Shown piece after piece: positions 55,290 to 64,000 of a DNA stretch of 64,000 bases. Source of the stretch: Spirometra erinaceieuropaei (taxonomy: Eukaryota > Platyhelminthes > Cestoda > Diphyllobothriidea > Diphyllobothriidae); the NCBI GenBank assembly GCA_902702965.1, contig CACRXP010000048.1, positions 464,994-528,993 of the forward strand. The letters are read 5' to 3'. The notes beneath the pieces were generated by a model that saw only the letters and a program-made list of their open reading frames with translations, made no database searches and was not told the origin of the DNA. Within the stretch, counting starts at the first letter, position 1, and every line of letters starts with the position of its first letter. The position numbers and the translations under genes are program-made.

Positions 55290-56405
55290 TGTACTCACCA
55301 TCGCTTCACATAGCCCTTTCACACTCACACACATCGCCTACCACCAACAACGCAAGCGATGCGGATTCGACTAATACCTGCAGTAATCGTGAACGTACCT
55401 TCACTTCGCATAGCGGCCTGGTCGGTCACATTCAAATCAATCGCACAGAGACTGGCGGACTAGTGCCTGGAGCAGCAACATACAGTCGAAGTCTTCGCGT
55501 TGACTGTCCACACTGGCCCACACATTTACCCTCTTCATAAGTATATTCGGTCGCATGTGCGTCAACGAGAGCGGAATTGACCGCACTCTCGACACACTTA
55601 GCACCTCTTGCGCATTCACGATGCCTAACTCAACGCTCACCCCGTCGTACGGTCCACTCACCCAACCAGTCCCACCATCACCATCACCGATACTGGCATC
55701 GGCGTATTCTCATGTCCACATTGTCTTCGATCATGCGGCTCACGCATCGGCTTTGTCGGTCACTTGCGAGTCTATCTCACTGAGACTGCCGAACCAGGGC
55801 CTGGCGCACCAACCTGCATTCGTCGCATCCGCCTCCCTTGTCCACATTGTACTTGCGCATTTATTCACCCCAGGGGTCTATTAGGCCAAAGGTGCGTCAA
55901 TGAAAACCTGCCGTAGCCGACCGCCGGCTGCACAACACAGTCACATTTCCCCTCACTAGCATCTCGACGAACATCAACATCACCCAGTGCAAGCACCCAA
56001 CTGTCCCCTTCCACGCAAGTTGGAGTATGCATCTCAATCATGCTGCATTAACTCCACCACGCTGAGTACATTTTTCACATCAACCGGGTCTAGCTCAATT
56101 CTTACCCGTTGCCCACTGCGTCCACCATCAGCAGCTCCATCACCACCATCTCCGAAGTCAGCTCCGACAGCGCCAACTATTTCTGTCCACACTATTCCCG
56201 CACATTTTCCCTAAACATCTAAGCCTTGTCGGACAATTGCGAATCTATCAAACAGAGACTGGTGAATTAGGCCTGCAGCACCAACCTACACCCAACAAAC
56301 CCGCCTCGACCGCTTATCCTGCCCACGCAGATTCACCCGACACGTGCGTTTACTAGGCCACATGCGCATTCACGAAAACCTGCGGTATGCAACCGCTGGT
56401 TAAGC
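55290..56405 (+). pseudogene. C2H2 zinc-finger tail of the LINE ORF, decayed
   Basis: Successive decayed fingers and linkers: C-S-N-R-E-R-T-F-T-S-H-S-G-L-V-G-H and T-E-T-G-G-L-V-P-G-A-A-T-Y near 55,380-55,480, then L-R-V-D-C-P-H-W. Further finger pieces lie at 55,690-55,910, and again at 56,070-56,390, ending G-H-M-R-I-H-E-N-L-R. The E-N-L-R ending occurs twice (about 55,905 and 56,382), so the array was extended by an internal duplication. Many Cys/His ligands are lost and frames change. Confidence 0.65.
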
Positions 56406-57540
56406 CACACCAGTACCTCTTCCTCCGCCTAAATCATGCAAACCTAATGATCAACCACAAGCATCCAGTTTCCTCCTCCCACGCAAGTGGGAGGTGTGCG
56501 TTTCAGCTCTGTCTCCATGTGACCTCTTTGCCGCATGTGTGATTTGATTCTGAGTCCATTTAACCCCGTCGAACGCTGCAGCGTGGATGGCCGCTGACTG
56601 ACGCCCGAACTGCCTTCGCACAGTCTGTCCAGTCGCGGGATTGTCGGACTGGCTGACTGGGAGCCAAGCCAAAACGCGGGCTCCTTAATGTGACCTATGG
56701 CACTCTCACGCATGTGAGATGTATACCGCTCAACCCTGATTGTACGAAATTCTGGTGCTCGTGTTTGGGGAGACATGTCGTGCGTGCGGTGTAAGCAAGC
56801 AGTGTCATTAGATATGTCGGCCACGGCGCCAATTCCTCGTACCTGTCCACTGACCGGCTTGGAAAGCTACTGTTGAGTGCAAATGGAAAGGGGAAGTGAG
56901 GTTAACAACTCCGCGTATTTCTCTCATTATAAACAGTCTGGTGCGCTTGAACCTATCGCGGTGCACCAAAGGCCGCGGAGTGGAAGGTCGCCAACAGACG
57001 GGATAACTTTCAATTCGCAGTCGACTTAGTGTTTTGTGCATGGTGCTCTAGTAGTCAGTCAGCAATGGCTCCCTCTTAATCTGGTTTTTACGACAATTTC
57101 ACTCGGGTCGTATCAGAATCAGGTGTGACGGCACGCCTCGGTGCAGATGCGTCTGTAAAAGCCAGCCCTTTGCTATTGGTTAAAATCCTGGTACTTTGCT
57201 GAGTGGATGAGGAGATGAGTAATGGAGAACCAAGGTGCGGGCGCAACCATGTCATCCATCCGCGCCCTTCCTTTATTCAGTCTTCTTAAAACCGGGCACA
57301 GATGGGGGATGAGCGGATAATGCGGTAGATGATGAACAGGACTATGCTCACAATAAACTAAATTTCACGCAAGTCTCTGTGTCGCCTTCCAATTGACGTG
57401 GAGCACACGGTGGATATCGTCGACAAGGACGGTTGAACTGTCAGTTGACCACAACGACGTACGTCCATGCTCACTTGTGTAACAGCCCTCCTCTTTACCT
57501 TATGAAGTGTGTACCAAGTTGATTTCGGTTGGACAGCACG
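56406..57540 (+). mobile_element. 3' untranslated part of the second zinc-finger LINE
   Basis: Colinear with 15,826-17,050. Shared words include AAGCCACAC, CTCCCACGCAAG, GTCTCCATG, GTTAAAATCCTGGT and CATCCATC-CGC. Open frames here on the minus strand (56,444-57,041) are incidental. Confidence 0.55.
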
Positions 57541-57549
57541 CACACGTAC

Positions 57550-58300
57550 CGTCTAGCATTCGTGATCGAACTCCCCGTACCTCTCAAATTCACTTTAGAG
57601 TTTTCTCTTGATAATCCAAAACGCATCCTCCGCCTTGCCTACTCAAGTTTTGGTCTACTGGGCTCCGGGAGGACATTAAGCATACGTCCAATCTTGTTTT
57701 CGTGACCGAACCCTCATCACCCTCCACCAAAATCCAACGTACAACTTTCATTTAAGGAAAACTCGAGCCCGTTAGGCCGCTTTCCGCAATTCTGCAAAGT
57801 CCCTTCTCATAAACATCGACGCTTTTCCTTATTTTTTTCAGCGTCCTTCCCACATCCTAGATTGCGGTGGTCCTCCAGTTTTTTTTGCTTCATTGATAAT
57901 TCTACCGTGTAGTCCCGCTATTTTCGTCATCCTGTTGGTCCCTATCCGCTTCCCATCTGCCTCTCCCAGCATTTCCCACAAATCAGGCTTTTGCGTTCAT
58001 CATCCGGCCAATACTATCAAGTTATCTTAAAACTGGGAGTGAATTTCTTTTTTCCTCTCATTTACTCAGTTTAACCTTTTGTTAAACAGTTTGCTATCTC
58101 ATGATCTGGAGATTCTTTTACGGCAATTTCATTGGTCGTAACCCTAACACAGTCCCTAATACGAATCTATAACCAAACACGAAACATACTATAATCCTAA
58201 TCATTCCCTGGAGTATAGCTAAAGATTCCTATTCTCTTGTCCTGACGGACCGTCAGTAAAATATAAACAAATTGAGGTAGACAAATGCGAAGTATGTTAA
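57550..58300. other. No recognisable gene
   Basis: T- and C-rich stretch with a short CCCTAA-like patch near 58,140. Nothing coding recognised. Confidence 0.3.
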
Positions 58301-58329
58301 AGGCATCCAACGTCAGAATTGATTTAATA

Positions 58330-58560
58330 GTAGGATACACTCATTTGCAGTCTTTTGATTGTTACCAAACTTTAAAATCACTATTTTTCCATGAAACTAT
58401 AGTTGCCTGTATCAATTCCGTTAAAATATGCAATTTATATTACGAGATGAGTGCATCTCTTACGTCTCACGAGGAGTTAATTTTCTCGATAGTATCTGCT
58501 CTCAGGTCGATAACTCCTGATATAACGGTACTATCCCAACATTCGGGTACTTACCATATC
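58330..58560 (-). pseudogene. Decayed paralogue of the 59.5-kb exon
   Basis: The minus strand aligns with the exon at 59,477-59,732: L-R-A-D-T-I-E-K-I-N-S-S, stop, against L-K-T-D-A-N-V-K-I-N-S-S-E. The DNA GAGGAGTTAATTTTC/GAGGAGTTTATTTTC is shared. Frameshift and two stops. The 99-codon plus-strand frame over it (58,285-58,584) is therefore a shadow. Confidence 0.45.
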
Positions 58561-59476
58561 TGCATAAATTGCTATTTTCCATGAGACGGCCCGCTAGGAC
58601 CAGAGCGCACGATGACATGAGTCCGTCCCATCAACGATTGGTGATCCCCGTCTACCATAACTATCACTCTGTTTCGGTAAAGAAGTGCAGGCGTTTCAAA
58701 CGCATGCTATGTAGTCCGACACATAAAGTTGTTTCAGACTAAAGTCACGTGTAGTCCCGAGACCTTAGTGCTGCTGATATGCAAAGATGTTATTTAACAT
58801 GCGCCTAGTGTTAGCTCAGGTGAGCTAAACACAGTGGTTTTCAGCCATCAATGTGGACTTAATTGAGGTGCTGATAAAAAAATTGATTTGGATTTACGCC
58901 TGTATTGCATAAAGAAGTGAAGTTCTTTAACCGTAGCTGAGGTTCGGAAAGCCATTATCATATCTTCCCGGTAACCTTTAATGCCGGAGAAAGTTGCAAT
59001 CATGCTGTTTTCGTAACAAGCCGTCTTGGACCTGCCGTGTTGCGATAATTGCCTAAGGTAGGGTCACTACAACGTCTTCGGCCGGAAAGGTTGGTTATCG
59101 ATAAATCTGCATTAGAATTCTTGGGCGCATTTTTAGCGCTTTTTGCCTAATTGGTGCAGGGAAAATCGAGAAATCGATTTGTGTTCATTCTTTACCAAAA
59201 GGCAGGACGGGCAGAACATGTAAATGGGACATGTTGAATGAAACATCTTCTGGAAAGTACGTGGATTTCGTCGATATTTCAGGAAAGACACCAACACACA
59301 TTTATTCATATCCTCATTCAAAACGTAACCATATTCTTAGACTGCCCCTAATCTCTGTAGAGTTAGGTTGTAGGATATCTCCGATGTGCAATGGTCTAGT
59401 GATGCTCATTGTGAAAACCTAAGGATTTAGACGCAGGAAAGTGGGGAGTTAAGGACAGTCAACACCAAACGCACTT

Positions 59477-59732
59477 TCACGGTGGGCTGCACACATACAA
59501 TTTTTTTGGTAAATCGCACATCTTATTCAGCCACATTTCCATGAAGCATAACTGGCATGATGTGATTTCATCTAAAACAAGATGCGAATAGCCATATTTT
59601 AATTTACTTTCTGAGGAGTTTATTTTCACATTAGCATCTGTCTTCAAGTCGACTAACTGAAATCTCTCTTTTTTATTAACATACTTCTCTGGGACCCATC
59701 CAAAGGCGCGAAAAGAAAACCTGAAGTCATCC
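59477..59732 (-). CDS. Candidate terminal exon, duplicated family
   Basis: Acceptor TGTGTTTTAG, then about 85 codons to a stop. The frame reads D-D-F-R-F-S-F-R-A-F-G-W-V-P-E-K-Y-V-N-K-K, then L-V-D-L-K-T-D-A-N-V-K-I-N-S-S-E-S-K-L-K-Y-G-Y, then T-S-C-Q-L-C-F-M-E-M-W-L-N-K-M-C, ending Y-V-C-S-P-P. Four cysteines cluster in the last third. The existence of a decayed relative at 58.4 kb in the same orientation supports a real sequence family, either a gene or a repeat. Function unknown. Confidence 0.4.
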
Positions 59733-59744
59733 CTAAAACACATT

Positions 59745-62700
59745 TTTCAATATACAATGATGATTTTGGTAGAAACTGGCGGACAGCAGTTTCTTTCAAC
59801 CGACATCAGATACGCAGCAAATTATCAGAAAATGTGGGTTAGAAGGATACGGTGATTTGGGAAAACCCATTTCTTGAAGATAATGTACCAGTAACAGTTG
59901 ATGGAGTTATTCATGGGGTGATTTATGTGTGGTTTTCTTTTCAACTGGTGACTGCGTCGACAAACGAGTAGTATTCGCTGGCCTATATCAGCAGCCAGTT
60001 TGCTTTGAATGCACACGTGGTCATTTTCCTTCACAGAAGTCGGCTTAGAATTGCAATGAGATCAAAATGGTCGGACGCTGGAAAACATTAATACATCAAT
60101 CATTGTACTTCACGTCTTCATTGATTAGCAAGGTAGTTTAACTGATATTTGTCATCACTTTACACATTTCCGTGCAAAACAGAAATTCTTCTTTACACAC
60201 GAAATGTCCCGCAAAACTGCATAGCAAATATAACATTTTTATTGTGATTGCTGATATGAAAAAATCAAATACAGCAACGATGTAATCGGAAGAGATCAAT
60301 TAACGAGTGAGATTAATCAGATAGACGGCAAGATATATGCCACCGTTTGTCTTTTTATATCTCCCATGGCAATGGTTGAATATATCCCCTTTTGGTTAGC
60401 ATCAATTTCTCTTTCGCAACACAGTCATGATACTCCCTCAATAGCTTGATAAGAACAGGAAATGTAATAACAGATCAGTTATTGTGTTTACACACAAACC
60501 AGTCCTTCTTCATTTTTCTAATAGAGTCGACTGAGTCTCCAGGCTTAATTATTTCAAGGTAGGTCTTGATTAACTTTGCATAACATACTGTTGATTTCTG
60601 AATAAACGCTAATCATCGTTTGTTCCTTTCAATTGCTAAGAAATTAAATGTGATGCATGTTAGGTTTTTGGGTATCGCCAAGTCGAAAATTTGAGTCTCC
60701 AAATTGTTAAGCGGCACTGCTTACCCTAGAATTTCTCTGTTTAAATCAAAAAATATTTCTGTTGAAGTTGGATAAGAAACAAATAGACGTTGATGCAAGC
60801 AACAGTCGGAATTTCCTCACAATTTTGCATCAAGTCGAACTAGGTCGCCAATTTAAAAACCTGAAACGAGTTGCGATGCTTAATCAGTTAAATATTTATA
60901 AAGGAGCCGTGCCGATTCCGATGTACAGGGGCTAAATTAAATTCGTGGACCGCCACGTAGTAAAAACCAAATATAACTAAATGTTGGGATAGAAAAATAT
61001 ATTTCCAGAACACGGAATACTTACGGTCTTGTACACTTCAGCTAGCCACTATTGTTTCAACACCTGGTTGCAACCATAATGATTGACAGGTACTTGATAA
61101 ATGGGGTTAGTTCTTCTCCAAACTTAAGCCAAGTCTGATAATGCAAAAAAGAGCAATTCTAATTTACACGACATTTAAACACCATATTGTGAATTTATCT
61201 TAATTGTTTATGAAAATAAAATGAAACAGCTATAACCAGAAATACGAATTGGCCGATCTTAAGATATATAAACTGAAAACCAAAACTGTTTTCGATGAGA
61301 AATGATAACATAACTGGTTGTGTACTCTTTAATATTACGCACATAATCCCATGATCTTTTAGTTGCAATAAATATAATTTGCTTTTGTTCGCAAAAAATA
61401 AGTGCTTTATGTGTAGGTCGTTTTCTTTTGCCAATTACCAACTCTCAGACATGTCCTAGTCCTCATTCTTTTTCAGAAACCAGATATTGTTTCAGAAGGG
61501 GTAATTTGAAGGCATCGCAAATCGAGGTTACTTCCGACAGACATTTCTGCCATAGAGTACGTGGCCTATCTAATTAAAGATCTGATAAGGGAAACTAATG
61601 CGAGAACTTCTGGACACCTTTAATATTGAGCATTTTGTTCGCTCATACACAACTATCTATGAAATGACCTTTGCGTTTGCAGAACCTATATCTGGTAATT
61701 ACATCAAGTACTATATCAGTAACGGTTTGTGGAAATGGACGTTGGAATATATTTGTGCAATTTCTTATGATAATACACGTTCTAGACTCAGGTTACGCAT
61801 CTGACCGACTTTGTCATTGCAAAGATAGTAATTTACCCGCGAGAATTTTAACAAAAGAATATAGGCGAACGTGAAAATATATTTTGTGTCCGATGTTAAC
61901 CGTGGTAATCAACCTGTTTATACAAGAGGACGAATTGGTGTCCTAAAGTACAGTAATAACTCAGACGGGGATTCCTTTGTTTAACTGGGCTGGCATTTTT
62001 TGCCGTTTGGAAACTTTTACCTGATGTCACATAAATGATCATCACCGAATGGTCACCTCCAGTACTGAACATATGAAACACCACTTGCCGTGAAGTTTAA
62101 TTTCTCAGTATAACGTATCTAGAAATAGATCAAGCAAGATATTAACAGTCTCACCCAAATATCAGTATTTATATGGGCGCTCTGTCGTACATTCATAATC
62201 GAAGAACGAAGTCTAACAGCGAGCAAAAACAACGGAAATGGCCTCAGTGCGTAGAGGGAGGAGTACGTTTGCGTTAACGGTAGCAATATATTCTTACTTC
62301 TTTAAAACGCGACAAAAACAGCCAAAAGTGCCAAATGTTTACTTGGCTTCACCGTGCCAAAATACAAAGTGCACAGCGATCCGTCAACACTCTGCAGTAC
62401 CAAAGCACTTCTTAAATATATAAATAATTAAAAAAAGTTTGCTTTCTGATCTTTGGCATATTCCTTGCTTACTTTCGTTGTGGACAGCATTTTTCTAGAA
62501 ATCGAAGTTTGCTGTTTGAATGCGTCTTCACATGCGAGTTAAACGACCATCCTCGTGAAAACTAGCGCACGAACGCTCACCAATTCACAAATAGCTAATT
62601 AAGGATCTGCGTTTACGGACGATCTGGTGAAAAAACTAAAAATCATGAAGTGGTCATTAACATTTCGAGGTAGATCTGAAACTCATCTTAATCCCAAACA

Positions 62701-64000
62701 AGGGAAAATTTTTAATTATTTCAACGGTAGAAAAACTCTTTCTATAAACAAAAAATGGTATGCTAAAGATTAAGCCTGTTATTTTTAATTAAATATATTC
62801 GCGCCATCCTGGCTCATGGGTTGTCGCTTTATAAGAACTCTGTTTCCTACGACGTCCCTATCGGTAGAAATAAGCAAAATGTAGTACCTCTTGTTGATCC
62901 CCATGTCATTTAACTCAAACAAATCAAGAATCTCGAGGAAATTGTTTTGGAATCTACATTCAAAATGCAGGTACTTGACAAATCGTCATATCTGAAATCA
63001 CCCGAATCATTAAACGATATTGAGACGCGAACTTTGATGAAACAATAACACTAGACGTTAGTTTATTTTTACTTTTATATTTACTACGTTTTGATATGAG
63101 AATACATTCTATGCATCTAAAAATGAACTTAACTAGATAAGAACCCTTTCTGAAGTTTTCAGGATATTGCGTTTTGTAATATAAATTGGCATTTATAACC
63201 AATGCAACATTACCTTTGGTACTTATTTTTGGTTTCAATTTATCTTATATGTTATTAAGATAGAGATTGCACTCAATAAATAGTATCGGTTCGTGTGTGT
63301 GGCAATCAATCGTAAATTTGGACTCATTTCATAAGTTAGGGTATTGGCTGTAGTTACCCTATTAAACGCTGCAAATCAGGCACATACCTCGATCAAATTC
63401 ACGTTTGAAATGAAATTGGCTAGTAAACTTAATTTTATAGGTATCCTTTCAACTAAGAGACCTTAAGATTGCGTCCGAAGGAGCGTCTATCGGAGGAACA
63501 TCTGGTTCTAATAATACACGAATGTCGCCAGTTTTGTATCCCTCCAACAAAAACGAAACCTCTTCCGTTGCTTGACACTTTGAGTTAGAAAAATTATTCA
63601 GCGGATAGCATCACGGCGGAACGTAAACAATCTGGGAGTTTCTTTGCAAAAATGAATATTCTGGCAGGCTCATTGCAAACAACACTGCCACCCGACCACA
63701 AAAACATGCCACACCCAATGGCGAGAAGAAAAATTTGCTCCTCTAAGTTCATTTCCAAGGAGATCCTGAAAGTAATTTCCTAAAAAGTCTCCGTGATCAA
63801 GCTATCTTGAGAACATTCGTATCATCAAGGTGTTCGAATATCATATTCTACTAACCCTATTATACGCGAATTCCCAAATAAGCTGCCACCTCAGAACACC
63901 TCAGTACGGATTTATTCATTCACTTGCTACTTTGTAGTGAGTAGCATTGGTCACAGTAGTCGGCATGTTTCTAAAAGAATACGAAAACATCTCACCGTTC
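59745..64000. other. No recognisable gene
   Basis: AT-rich throughout. Short frames (59,825-60,034; 61,195-61,434; 61,598-61,874; 62,238-62,423; 62,960-63,238) overlap others or lack splice sites, motifs and relatives in the window. I see no familiar repeat. Confidence 0.4.

Noticed and set aside
58285..58584. 99-codon plus-strand open frame as a gene
   Set aside because: Its complement is a decayed copy of the minus-strand exon at 59.5 kb, so the plus frame is a shadow.
1..64000. CRISPR array, bacterial operon or prophage
   Set aside because: No regularly spaced direct repeats, no ribosome-binding sites or dense gene packing; introns and eukaryotic retroelements dominate.

Overview
The window is AT-rich, intron- and repeat-laden eukaryotic DNA with no bacterial-style gene packing. 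The repeats point to a flatworm, most likely a diphyllobothriidean tapeworm (Spirometra / Dibothriocephalus / Schistocephalus group). There are Penelope-like elements with GIY-YIG endonucleases and hammerhead-type ends, a LINE whose ORF ends in C2H2 zinc fingers, a second LINE followed by a tRNA-like 3' tail, tRNA-headed SINEs and a relic of a Ty3/gypsy pol. The species assignment is inference from recalled element families; no database was consulted.

Host-type coding sequence is sparse. The clearest is a small gene family of unknown function in three copies. Each has a penultimate exon of exactly 254 nt and a last exon of exactly 303 nt, with the same splice phases. Copy A lies at 9.5-8.1 kb (minus), copy B at 19.2-13.7 kb (minus) and copy C at 31.2-32.6 kb (plus). 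C is open throughout. A has one TGA near the start of the last exon, and B has one TAA in the penultimate exon. A fourth, decayed last exon may lie at 3.4-3.6 kb. Weaker exon candidates occur at 44.4, 45.0-45.2, 46.8-47.1, 47.4-47.8 and 59.5-59.7 kb.

Layout. At 0-1.6 kb is one copy of a dispersed repeat, D1, whose second copy is at 50.9-52.2 kb. From 1.9 to 31 kb the paralogous gene copies are mixed with about ten copies of a foldback repeat, R1 (long inverted arms; best copy 9,643-10,608 bounded by TA). A different TA-bounded 374-bp inverted-repeat element is inserted in one R1 copy at 18.1-18.5 kb. A Penelope-like element of a second family lies at 12.5-13.1 kb, a zinc-finger LINE 3' end at 15.1-17.3 kb, and a gypsy relic with SINEs at 23.2-24.4 kb. 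From 38.7 to 43.5 kb is a tandem duplication of a roughly 2-kb unit containing degenerate CCCTAA-like sequence. Its second unit is interrupted by a 1,480-bp Penelope-like element with a 12-bp target duplication. Further Penelope-like fragments lie at 52.4-52.6 and 53.8-54.7 kb, and a second zinc-finger LINE at 54.8-57.5 kb. The last 4 kb show nothing recognisable.

The genes do not form an operon or pathway. The coherent story is duplication of a small gene together with a neighbouring R1 copy, followed by insertion of retroelements and loss of reading frame in some copies.
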